The translations under genes were made by a program, and so were the position numbers. From positions 37,948,091-38,012,090 of the forward strand of contig NC_053044.1 of assembly GCF_003473485.1 (NCBI RefSeq): DNA of 64,000 nucleotides, read 5' to 3'. This document shows, piece by piece, positions 49,735 to 61,111 of the stretch; the stretch's first letter is position 1; each line of letters opens with the position of its first letter. This stretch comes from Medicago truncatula (lineage: Eukaryota; Streptophyta; Magnoliopsida; Fabales; Fabaceae). The notes beneath the pieces were generated by a model. It searched no databases and was not told where the DNA came from. It saw only the letters and a list, made by a program, of their open reading frames with translations.

Positions 49735-50194
49735 CCGTTTGGCAAATATCTTGTTAGCACAAACATAAGTCTGCCAAAGTTACCCATTGAAGCCACTGCA
49801 GTAACTGTGATACATAGGAAACATGTAATGAAATAGAGGCCACAAATAGTTCTTGCAGAATTCGTCATAAAACTTTTTCTAGATTCTGAAGGAATAAAAG
49901 TAGGGAAGCAATTGAATTCCTCCAACATCTAGGAAACATTCTCATGCTCACTTTTATCAACATCAATTTTCAGAGATCCCACGTAAACAACATCAATATC
50001 ATAAGAGAGACCATCCTTTAACTGCCTAAAAATTGAATCTTCATCATAACTAAAGCACCATCTACCAGTAATGTCATCCTTTTTAGAATTTAGAGGAAGA
50101 TAATTTGCTACGATTATCGTCTTTCGATGTATTCCTTCTGGCGAGAAAGCACTTGAATCATGATCATTTCTCTTTCTACGATGGAAATTGATAT
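49261..50194. repeat. Trehalose-phosphate synthase-derived long palindrome
   Basis: Left arm 49261-49718, right arm 49739-50194, spacer 20 bp. By eye I count about 29 differences over about 457 positions (about 94% identity), including long exact runs. If transcribed in either direction it would form a hairpin of about 450 bp. It sits where exon 1 of a Di19-like pseudogene should be; Di19-like 5' flank resumes at about 50240 (CAAATGGAAAACAATTTTTAA). A 15-bp direct repeat GGGATCATGCATTAA lies at about 49173-49187 and 49220-49234. Confidence 0.92.
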
Positions 50195-50529
50195 AATGTG
50201 ATAATGTGAGTTTGTATGTGTGCCTGTGTGTGTGTCTGATGTGATAATCACAAATGGAAAACAATTTTTAATTGCCCTATTAAATTCTTATTTTCCGTAA
50301 AATGAACATTGTGATTAAAATAAGCCAAGAAATTCTATTAAACCTCCCAAGAAGGCCTTTGCATCATCAAGATAGTACTACTTCAAGAAAAATGGTTACT
50401 TGTACAGAGGTTGGACACTTAGAACACATTTCATTGGTCCAATTTACACTTTCTTTTGCATGGAAGACAAATAACAATTGCTTCTAAAAAATGAAGTGAA
50501 GAAGGAAGAGGAGGAAAAAACATGTACCA

Positions 50530-51000
50530 TGTGAAAGCCTGTTTAACGTATCCCTTTGGAAAACTCAATAAGATCAACAATTTACTCATTCCATACGATT
50601 GATTCAAAGAAAAGCAGATGGGATACAATGAGATATGCCTTCTATTTAGCTGGAATGCAAAGCTGGTTTATATATGACATGATACAATCATAACTTTTCT
50701 CAAGGTGAAGCTTAATAAAGCATTAAGCTTTTGTGTGCAAATGCCTAAAAGAATAAATGGTTTCCTGCAAATCAATAGCAACATTTTCAATAATGCTTTG
50801 ACCAGGGCTAAAGCTATTTTGATTTTCAGAGATTACGTAAAACAAAATTGAAGTCTTTGAGAAATAGCCTGAGTTCTTTCTCAAAGACTACGTTGTACCA
50901 ATCTGTTTATCTAATGCCTCACTTACATCAACATAATGACACCAATCAAATGATGTTTAATCCTTGGCACCAAAGAATTCCAATGTCCTTCTGGTGTGTT
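50530..51000 (-). pseudogene. LINE reverse transcriptase fragment
   Basis: On the minus strand, with stops and frameshifts: SPGQSIIENVAIDLQET, KLHLEKSYDCIMSYI (matching the plant LINE motif KLDLEKAYDR) and SKGIRQ-like sequence (family: GIRQGDPLSP). It is a decayed piece between the TPS palindrome and the next Di19-like remnant. Confidence 0.6.
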
Positions 51001-51225
51001 TCTTAGATGATGTTCAACCGAAGAATTCTGATTACAATTTTCTTTCAATTTCATTAACAGCTAAGCAAGGAGGTTCAATTTTATAAATTATAACAATCTC
51101 AACATGCCGGTTATCAATCAATCAAGGAATGTATGAAAAGGAAACAAAATCTAGCAAAAACTTAAAACAATACTTCAGCATAAAGTTCCATTAAGCATAA
51201 AATACAAAATCAAGGAGGTCATACC

Positions 51226-51354
51226 ATAGTAATTGCATCATAATCTTTTGAACCGACCCAATGGACGGAAACTTCTAGTCAAAATAGCATACGGGGCATT
51301 TTACTAGCGATAGAGAAACTTCATCCAAATAAACATGATTGAACACTGGAGTAT
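51226..51354 (-). pseudogene. Di19-like exon 2 remnant
   Basis: Diverged exon 2 with its upstream splice area (CTTTTGTTATG where intact copies have CTTCTGTTAGG, so the AG is lost) and internal frameshifts. The intron sequence on its downstream side (51050-51225) is also recognisable. Confidence 0.5.
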
Positions 51355-51489
51355 CTTTTGTTATGTTCAAAATACATCAGCATCAGCAAGTTATTTCTAG
51401 CACAAGAACATTAGCAATTAGTATAAATATAAGGATAAAAAGTAAGAAATTACTACAAATCATTGAAAGTGGAACTTACATCATACTGA

Positions 51490-52620
51490 TGATTGTCTTT
51501 TTCAGGTAACTCGACAAAAGAAAAGGTTTGCCATAACAACACACTTCTGGTCATAACTCCCTTTTCCAGGGAGAAGGGGAAACCTTAGTGATGATTTACT
51601 TTGTGGAGGAGGGGCGTGACTTCCCTAAGAATGAACTTGCCTCAGATTGGAAGAGGAGACCTGATGGACCCGGTGGGGCCAAAAGATCTGATGGTCAGCA
51701 GAAGAATCCACAACCTAAAGAGTAAGTTGAAGTATATGGGGGTGTTGGATGTCAAGGAGGGGGAGGACCTCAAGGAGGTCGAGGCTGGGGTTTGCAGGGT
51801 GGATGCGGAAACTATGGCAGTGGATGTGATGGTTTTGGTGGTGGTGGACATGGTGGTTGGAAGATTAACTTTCCTCAGATCTTGTTAAACTTCAGACACT
51901 TCATGGTGAATGGGAAGACGAGCTTGCCTAAGATTGGAGAGAAGGTGGAGGAGACACCAAAACTTGATCGGGTGTAGATGGAACTGAGGTAGCTTGGTGC
52001 AGCTCGGATGCTGGTTACCTCGGGGGGCTGCCATAGTAATGAACTACGTCATGGCCACTAGCAGCACCTGCACCACCATCATTTCCACGTCTGACACCTT
52101 TATATCCACGGTCTCCTTGCTAAGAAGACCCTCCTCAACACCGAGAGTAGTATGCACCATACTGTTGTTGGGGCTGAGGAGGGCCTTCTCAGCAACAAGG
52201 TTGTGGATATGAAGGTGGCAGAGGTTTCTACGGTGGTGGCAATGACCATGACATAGATCCTTCATATGGAGGCCCACCGAGGTGACCAGCACCCGAGCTG
52301 CACCAAGCTACCTCAGTTCCATCTGCACCCTAATCCAAGGAAAACTCATCTTTCTAGCCACCAGAAGTGTCTGAAGTTGAATAGTATCTGAGGCAAGTTC
52401 ATCTTCCAATCACCATGTCCACCACCACCAAAGCCATCACATTCATCGCCATAATTTCTGCGTCCAACTTGCGGAGCCCTGCCTCGACCTCCTTGAGGTT
52501 CTCCCCCTTATTGATATCCAGCACCCCCGTATACTTCAACTTCTTGTTGAGGCGGTGGACTCCTCTGCTGACCATCATATTTATTCCAAACCATATTGAA
52601 AGGTGCACACACACAACACA
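51490..52620. repeat. ARGONAUTE-derived palindrome 3 (largest)
   Basis: The plus strand at about 51648-51865 reads KRRPDGPGGAKRSDGQQ, a stop, then VEVYGGVGCQGGGGPQGGRG and CDGFGGGGHGGW: an AGO N-terminal Gly-rich region. The minus strand from about 52590 to 52410 encodes the same (YDGQQRSPPPQQEVEVYGG and CDGFGGGGHGDW). Between them the AGO block around PELHQAT is again inverted. The whole of about 51672-52590 is one imperfect palindrome centred near 52156 (GTATGCACCATAC). Left of the arm, 51480-51600 keeps the antisense of the GKG...DLHQYD region. No open AGO gene remains. Confidence 0.75.
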
Positions 52621-52639
52621 ACAGACTAAATTACTATAT

Positions 52640-53260
52640 AATTCATAAAACATTAACAAAAATCATACACCGGTAACATAGCCAATGTAATCAGAAAGTT
52701 CAAGTTCCATTGTTGAAGAAGAATAGCTCACATTTTATTTTGTGCAGTCTTTCATTCTTATTCACTCACAAACAATCACTTTCACAAGCAGACTTTTTCT
52801 TATGCAACTAGGCGTGAAAAACTGAAAAGATGTTTTGGTTTGACGGGTTACAATCGAGTAAGAGGTAGCTACAAACCTATATACATAAAAAAACCTCCCA
52901 GATGAAGAACACTTGGAACTTGAACAATTTTCACTAAATTTTTTGTCAAATATGGAGTAGCAGACAAATAACACAATTACGTCATTGACACTGAATTTTG
53001 GCATTAGGTTAAACAATTTTCAATGAAGTAACCAAACATTTTGGCATCTTTAGGCAAAAGCATTATGCTTCTTGCGGGGAAAATCAGAAACTGAAAAAGC
53101 AGAGGGATAAGAAAAGTCATGGTTCAAACTCAAATTGAAAGAAAAACAATTACCATAGTAAAAGTGATTGTTGCTGTCATCATTGGTCATCTTCACCATT
53201 TACCACTGACCATCGCTTCATCTACTTATTCTTTTGATTATTCTTTGCACTCTTCTCATA
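52640..53260 (-). pseudogene. 5' end and flank of a Di19-like unit
   Basis: About 52690-52880 carries the exon 1 start region (diverged TTCATTCTTATTCACTCAC in place of the ATG context) and the family's flank (TTTGGTTTGACGGGTTACAA). No coding exon is preserved. Confidence 0.45.
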
Positions 53261-53329
53261 CTTACAAAAAATAATTTTATTCTTACAAAATAAATTTGGA
53301 AAAATAAAATCCCCTCAGTTTGGAATGAA

Positions 53330-55655
53330 AGAATTCACATTCAGAAAGACAATATTGATACTGAGTAAAATTCTTTCTACATTACCCTTTAAATTATCAA
53401 TCAATATAGTAATTATAACAATAGTAGGTTAATGAAAAGCTTAGACTTATATCACAAGATTTAGAGAAACCATCTGAGTTGTATCTCAAGTCAATAAATA
53501 CAAGCTATTTAAGTGGGTGTATGTACTAGCATACACTATGTGACTCCCTTAATCAAATTTAAGATATAATTTTGGAAGAACAAATTAGGGAGGATAAGAG
53601 AATGAAATCATATTATCATCTACGCAAACCTTGTATCTTTCAAAGCAACCTTAAAACAGAAAGAATATTAGAGAAATAAAAAACCGAAGAGCGGGAACAT
53701 AAATGTCTTGTTTCTTATATGTGATGTCATCATGAATGGAATTTAGACACTAGTGATAATCTCTCACTGAATAAAATCTCCATGATATCATGTAGATCCA
53801 CAAATAATTGAGAAATGTAATATAAAGTACAATAATTTGGAAATCTATGGTAGCACCATTAGGTACATAATTTTCCATACGACAAGAAACAATATTTTTA
53901 TTAAATGTAGAGAACAATGAATGAGTAACAATGACATTAAATTCAGATAGACATATCCAAGAATAGGATTATACCTTTTTCCAATGGGAATGCCTTTTGC
54001 AATGGTATCATCTGAGGCATTACTGATGGTATCTTCATCTGAGAAAAACTTGTTGGAGCTTGGAACATTTACGGTTGTGCTGAGATGGTGACAAAAGTGA
54101 ATCCAAAGTTGGTTCATTTGTTGTTTCCCCGAGAAGCATGTTCCTTTTCATGCAATGCCCAATGAACAATGGAGACACCGTTTTTCCGCGTGTTCCAATT
54201 GCGCTATGTAGAAAGTACACATCATTATATTAACAAAATGAATTAAGTTACATAAGAATCCAATACTCCTACCCGGAAGCTGAGCTATTTTACAATTAAA
54301 ACATAAATCACGAGATAAGCAACATATACCTTTTGCAAGCTTGAACTCTACGGCACCCTGATTGCCTCCTCCCCCAAATTTTCATGGCTCACAGGACATA
54401 TCTGATATAGGGACATTGAAGCAGTCATTCAAATATCAAATTTCAATTATATCTAAGTACTATACCTGTGTTAAATGTTTAGAAATCTTTTATTTCATTT
54501 TTCCCTTAGTTTTTAAGATCAACACAGTGCACTATATCAAGCTGCTATATATATATAGGTAAAGACATCAATTTATAAAACCAAGTCAATAAGTTTTTCT
54601 GAACATAAATTATAAAAACCAGGAGGTCATGCCATAGTATATGAGTCGTATGTCTGATCTTCCGAACGGTCACGTAGTGCAGAAACTTCAATTACAAAAT
54701 TGAATGTGAGGCATTTTGTAGCAGATGAAGAATCACCATCAAGATCAATAAGATTGAAGATTGAATTGCCTCCTGTTAGGTTCAAAATAGATCAGAATCA
54801 GCAAAATAAGAGCAGTACACCGAGAATAATAAAACTCTATGCATGCATGTCTTACACCGATACAGATGCACAAGCTTACAAAATATCAACAAGCAACAAA
54901 AAATAATTGTGCTAAAGTCTTCCTTTCCCTTATTTGTGTGATTTAAATCATTGAAAGTTCTCTAAATTAGAGGAAAATTTGTTTTCGCAATTTTTTTTTA
55001 AATAGGTTAGTTTTATAGTCTCTAATGATAATCCTCATCAGGTTAGAGAATTTCACAACAAGAAAAAGGTTTAATTTTTCACCTCCCTTTTCCTCCTTTC
55101 TCTACCATCCACATACACAACAAACCATCATTGCATATGCAATCAATACTCAGGAGGACATCCTGATCAATCAATTCTATTCAGAAAAATTCCCAATCTT
55201 AAGTTCACAGATCCTATCACACAAAAAATCATAGATCAAACAGCACTTATTAATCTTGTTTAATTTATAAGGTACCAAAAATCACACAAAATCATAGATC
55301 AAACAGATAAAAAAAACTCCCCCAATCTTAAGTTCAGAGATCCTATCACACAAAATCATAGATCAAACAAAACTTATTAAGAAAAAGAACACATTTTTTC
55401 ACACACACAGATCAAACAAAACTTATTAAGAAAAAGAACACAATATTTTTCTTCTTCATAAGTGCTGTCATTAATCAACCTGATTCCCAATAAGATAGTC
55501 TTCTCGGCCACGAGATCTGATCCTTCTCAGCAACCTTATGCGTTCATTGAAATCAGATAGTTCAAGATTCATTGAAGCCAAATTTTCAAAATCTGAAGAA
55601 TCTTGTGGCACCACAGTAGGCACTGGTGTAGAAGAAGTGCCCACAATGTTTTCAC
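53330..55655 (-). pseudogene. Di19-like pseudogene, four exons recognisable
   Basis: Exon 1 (about 55653-55470) reads SENIVGTSSTPVPTVVPQDS but the ATG is replaced by GTG and it runs into TAA. Exon 2 (about 54773-54631) has lost a finger Cys (CLTF where CPxC is expected) and its donor is GC. Exon 3 (about 54403-54335) has PVSHENLGEEAIRV and then TAG. Exon 4 (about 54203-53987) is frameshifted to a stop after GNNK. No exon 5 was found. Confidence 0.65.
55190..55445 (+). repeat. Local tandem duplications
   Basis: The words ATCACACAAAATCATAGATC and ATCAAACAAAACTTATTAAG each recur two to three times within about 250 bp, showing slippage-type duplication next to exon 1 of the pseudogene. Confidence 0.6.
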
Positions 55656-55659
55656 TCAC

Positions 55660-58320
55660 AGCACAACTCACTCAACCTTTTTCTCAAACATAAAGGCATA
55701 AAAAAAAATGAAAAGTTTTAACATTTGATGAGGTAGCTTATAAACAACAAAAAACCTCCCAATGAGGGTGTGTGTGTAAATTGTGATAAGCAAAAATGGA
55801 AAACAATTTTTAATTATTGTATTAATTAAATTCAAATTTTCCATAAACTGAACATTGTGATTAAAATAAGCTAAGAAATTTTTATCACCCTTGAAACCAA
55901 GATGGCCTTTGGGATATAATACTCACTTCAAGGGATCGGTTACTTGTACAGATAAAGTACACTTGGAATACATTCATTGGTCAAATTTACAGTAATAATA
56001 TTTTCAAAATTTGAGTTGCTTGAGACAAATAATCATTGCATACCTTGTTCATTAAACTAACCCAAACTACTACACAATATTGTAATGTAACTCCAAATGA
56101 TTTTTCTTTTCCCTGGCGTGGGGGAAAAGTAAAAACTGAAAAGGCAGACGGAGAATAAAATCCATGGTTTAAACTTAAAGGGAAAGAAAAAAATGAAGTG
56201 AAAAACATGTACCATAGTAATAAAGATTTACTTCTCGAGAGAATGTGATTGTGAACCATACCACAGGAAGATATTAACCAGTTAGGTAATTCCGGCAATA
56301 AAGGGATTGTCACACAACTACACAAAGTTTGGAATGAAAGTTTTCATATTCAGAAAAGCAACAACGATAAATATTAATGCGTAAACCTTCTTTACACAAT
56401 CCTTTAAATTGTCAATTTAGTAATTATATATCATAGTAGGGTGTTCAAAGCTAGTCTTAGATCATAATATTTAGATAAACCATCTGAATTGTATCGCAAA
56501 ATTTAACATCATTATATATCATAGTAGGCATCTTTCTTGCCATGTAATGTGAAATCATTCGTGAGTTTCAATTCCGTTACGTAGAAATTACTATAGTAAA
56601 TGTGAAATCATTATGCTAAATGGTTTTGTATTGTTTTGTTTTCCTAATTGCGGTAAAAGCGGAAACTGAAAAAAGAGGGATGAGAAAAGTCATGGTTCAA
56701 ACTCAAATGGAAGAGGGAAAGAAAAGCAACTACTATAGTAAAAGTGATTGTTGTTGTCATCATCGACCATCTTCACCATTTGACTACAAATTAAATGACG
56801 TATACGTGAATTTTAACCACAATTTCTTTTTTCTTCTTCTCAGCCAAAAATTAATGCTGTTCTTATAAAATAAATTTGGAAAATTATAAGCCCCTCAGTC
56901 TCTTCACAATTGTCACTTTTTCTAAGAAATTTATTCTTATTTAACTACAGAAATTTCAAGGTTTTTATTTATCATGATGTTATCTACTAACTCAAATTTT
57001 TCTAATGACCAACTTTAATGTTGTCTCTCCTTTCAATCACTTATTTCATCCATAAGACTTCAACTTGAGACCTTGCTTAAAGGATTTAGATCCAATTTCA
57101 CTCAGATCCTGTTTGAGAATTTCCAAAATATGTACTTAAGTTTAAACTTATTATATTTTGTTGGTTGGTGGAGTGGTCTCATCGTTTCACTCTATACCTA
57201 TAGTGGTTTCAAAAGAATATTGATTTATTGCGTCAAAAAATATATAGATTTATAGTCAAGTTTATGGTAGAACAAAGTATTTGATGAAAAATTGAGTGGA
57301 ATCAAATCAGCTTGCTTATATAATGGGTGATCTTGTGAGGTGAGAGTCCAATTGATGATAACCAGTAACTTAGTAAGTTTAATTAATTCAAAGTTGGAAG
57401 AGAGGTATTAATTAATAAAATCAGTCGCTCAACCGATGCCACACCACATTAACAGTCAAGTAATTCTGGCAATAAAAGGGTGATTTCACACAACTCTACA
57501 AAACTTAAGGCTAGGAATGCAAGTTTTCATATGCAGAAAGATCTACTGAGTAAATATCTTGCTACGTGATTGATTAAATTGGTTTAAAGTTTAAGTTCAT
57601 TATAAATAATCATAGTAGGATAGTGCAAGCTAGACTTAGTTAGAGAAACCATATGAATTGTATCTCCCCAAATGTTTTTTATTTGAGGTTTTGACTATAA
57701 AAGACTTGCTAATGAGTAGGATGACTCTTACCAAATCATTCTTTCTAAAAATTGGTTGGTATGCGATGCCTAAATAAAATAGAGAACTGAAAAGAAAAGA
57801 AAAACATGAATCGCCTCATTTGTTCTTGACGTTCCACATCCCTTTGGAATAAAGAAGAAGCGTGTGAATCAACTAAATAGTAGGAGATCAATTTCCTTCT
57901 AGGGATGAAAAGAGAAAACTATATGCTTAAGTGGACTTTCCTAGAAGTAAAAAATTTGCTCTGTTGTAACCTTTAAAAAGTGATTTTATAGAATTTGTTG
58001 AAAAATTGAGTGGAATCAAATCAGCTAATAGTTTATATGACTCCCTTGATCAAAGTTAAGATATAATTTTGAAAAAATAAACTAGCAAGAATGAACAAAT
58101 AGGAAATATCTCGTTTCAGTCCTGCATAAAATCTGAGAAGCTAATTTCAGTATCTCACACATAAAGAAAAAGTCATTTAGTAACTCAAAAGTTAATATTT
58201 TTCTGTTGGTATTGCAACAGAAAGAAAAACGCAATGCCTCTTTTTACAAGCATCGTCAAAACTATCAAAACTATCTGAAGATATAATTAATAAAGCAGTT
58301 CCTCGCAAATGCGCCTATCT
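55660..58320. other. Spacer with fragments of the duplicated units
   Basis: About 56220-56480 is Di19-like intron sequence out of context. About 56610-57200 is a copy of about 32440-34080 without the solo LTR. About 57400-57670 is again diverged intron sequence. No open gene is supported. Confidence 0.5.
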
Positions 58321-58326
58321 ATTCTA

Positions 58327-60564
58327 CTATTCTAAGGACAAAGTTGACATAAGCAATTCCTGAGAAAAAGTAGCTCTGTTTCTTCTCTCTTGGACATCCA
58401 ATTCATCCCTGGTATCCATTGCATCTGTCCCAATGCTACAAACATGAAAGAAAAAAAAACTAAAATCAATACAGCAAAACACCAAAATTTCTGTGTTGGT
58501 TGTGTATAGGAAGATACTTTTCTTAAACCTTGTTTCAGTAACTAATTTGAAAAAACACTACACCATACCTTATTAATGTGTATAAAGTACTCAAAATCAA
58601 TGCAGAAAATAGTTAATAGAGAATGTTTGGAATGTATTACAGGTTACCGCTTTAGAATTCAGATATTGCTAGAAATAAATAAACTTGTTCTAAGAGACGA
58701 AGAGTATAGACTAAAGATATACTTCTCAAGAGAATATGATTGTGAACTACAATCAAGTAAATCTGGCAAGATAAGGGAGTGCCACAGAACTTTATAAAAT
58801 TCAAGGTTTGGAATGAAAGTTTTCATATTCAAAAAGAAAATAATGAGAAATTAATGAGTAAACCTCTTGCTACATGATCCTTTAGACTGTCAGTATACTA
58901 ATATAGTAATTACAATTATAGTAGGTTAGTGCAACCCTAGCCTTAGATCATGAGATTTAGAGAAACAATCAGAATTGTATCTCAAGTCAACAAATACAGG
59001 CTATTAAAGTGAGTGTTAGCACATGTGTGTATTGGCATGCATTATGTGACTCCCTTTTATAATTTAAGATATAATTTTGGAAGAAAAAATTTTAGAATAA
59101 TGAGGGTATGATATCAGACATACACACACCTCTCGTATCTTTCAATGTAACCTTAAAATGGAAAGAATATTAGATAAATGAAAATTTGAAAAGGCAGAAT
59201 AACTATGGTAAGTTGCTAACACCATTAGCTGCATAATTTTCCTTACCACATGGAGCAATTTTTATTTAATGAAGAGAACAATGATATTAAATTCAGATAG
59301 ACTAATTCACTTATAAGTTTAGTTTATATTTGCAAATACTGCAAAGGAAAAAATGTTTAATTTTTAATCATGTTCCTTTAATGAGTTTAGTTTATATTTA
59401 TGAGTTCCCCAACTTTGTTCTTTTTCTTTTTACCAGCGTACCACCATTACAACATATAGACTGCAAAGGATCATACCTTTTTGCAATGGATGTGTCTTCT
59501 GCAATGACAACATCTGAGGCATTGCTGATGGTATCTTCTTCATCTGAGAGCATATCATTCAAGCTTGGAAGATACACATTGTCCCTAGACGCTGGCAAAA
59601 TTGAATCAGGCACTGGTTCATGTTTGTTGGGTTCCCAGGAAGCATCTTTCTTGTCATGCAATTCCCAATGAACATGTGAGACTCCGTTTCTCCGAGGGTT
59701 CCAAATCCCCTATGTAGAAAGCATACATCGTTATATCAGCATAATGAATTGGGTTATATAAGAATCAAATACTTCTATGCAGAAACTAAGCAATTTTACA
59801 ATTAAAGCACATAAATCACAAGATAAGTTACAGATACCTTTTGTGAGATTTGGAAGATTGAGTTCTGCACCATCCTGATTGCATCCTCCCCTAAGCCTTT
59901 ATTGCACGCAAGACAAATCTGATATAGGAACAGTGAAGCAGTCACTCAGATACCAATTTTCAATTATAACTAAGTACAAAAATGCTTAGAAATGTCTTGT
60001 TTCAATTTTCCTTAGTTTTTGACTAAAATGGTTGCTTCATGCTCATCTTTTTATTAAGATCAGAACAAGTGCACTACATCAAGCTGATATAGAAATTTTA
60101 AGTACAATACCTATATTAAGCAAGGACATTCATTTTTACAGATTATAACAATATCAATAATCCAGTTATCATTCAATCAAGAAATATCGGAATATGAAAC
60201 CAAATCCAACAAAAACTCAAAGAAATACTTCAGAAATAAGTTCTGCTAAACATAAGTTATAAAATTCAGGAGGTCATACCGTATTATATGCATCATAATC
60301 TACTGAACGGTCACGGCCAATTGAAACTTCAATGTCGGAACCACATGCATGACATTTTACAATCAATAGATTAACCTCATCCGGATCAACTTGATTTAAA
60401 ACTGAAGTATCTTCTGTTAGGTTCAAATGAATCAGCATCAGAATGTTATTTCTAGAGCAAGAACTCCAATTTGCTTGACATACAAACTACGTCTCAAAAT
60501 TAATAAAAAAGCGAAGAAAAAATGTCTTACACTGATACATATGCACAAGATCAAAAATACCAAC

Positions 60565-60628
<64 letters not shown>

Positions 60629-61111
60629 AAACGATGCTAAAAAGGAGAAAATTTGTTTCAGCAAACATTTGTAAAGGATTTGGTTTGAAGGTTTTCATAA
60701 TAATCCCATTCAGTTTTAAAAACTCCATAACAACGAAAAGGTTTAATTTTTAACCTCACTTTTCCTTCATCATATCCAAATTAACAACAAACTTTCAGGG
60801 TCCATCCAATCCATACTCAGGAGGACATCATTTCTAAGGTAAATTGAAGACTTGACATATAATCAATCTATTCTATAAAATACATCCAAGAAGAACAAAA
60901 TTGATATATCATACAGAACATAGTAATCACACACATGCATAAATATTATTAAAATCAAATATAAAAAACAACCTTTCTCATCCACCGAAATACTGTGATC
61001 GTCAACTTTATTCATCATGCGAATATCAAAAACAGGAATATCTTGTGACACCTCAGTAGGTGTTGTTGAAGATGAAGCTCCAATGTTGTTGTCCTCTGTG
61101 CAGTTCGTCAT
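58327..61111 (-). CDS. Di19-like protein, intact copy C
   Basis: Five exons on the minus strand: 61111-60973, 60413-60280, 59918-59838, 59709-59477 and 58435-58327; GT-AG throughout, in phase, 231 residues. The start is ATG at 61111 (MTNCTEDNNIGASSS). It is the most diverged open copy: exon 1 is about 28 codons shorter than copy A, exon 2 ends KCHACGSDIEVSIGRDRSVD, exon 3 is ICLACNKGLGEDAIRMVQN, and exon 4 is longer with an added ASWEPNKHEPVPDSILPASR segment. The C-terminus is QERRNRATFSQELLMSTLSLE. Both CxxC pairs remain but the finger histidines are missing. The pseudogenes at 46700 and 53330 share its exon 4 style. Open frames in all five exons suggest recent function. Confidence 0.6.
60566..60630 (+). 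repeat. AAAG microsatellite
   Basis: About 16 copies of GAAA/AAAG in intron 1 of copy C. Open frames across it on both strands are artefacts of the repeat. Confidence 0.9.

Noticed and set aside
49741..50264. Separate minus-strand TPS-like gene
   Set aside because: It is the second arm of the palindrome, with an indel and a stop relative to the first arm.
60427..60753. 108- and 96-codon open frames on opposite strands
   Set aside because: Both are created by the AAAG microsatellite in intron 1 of Di19-like copy C.
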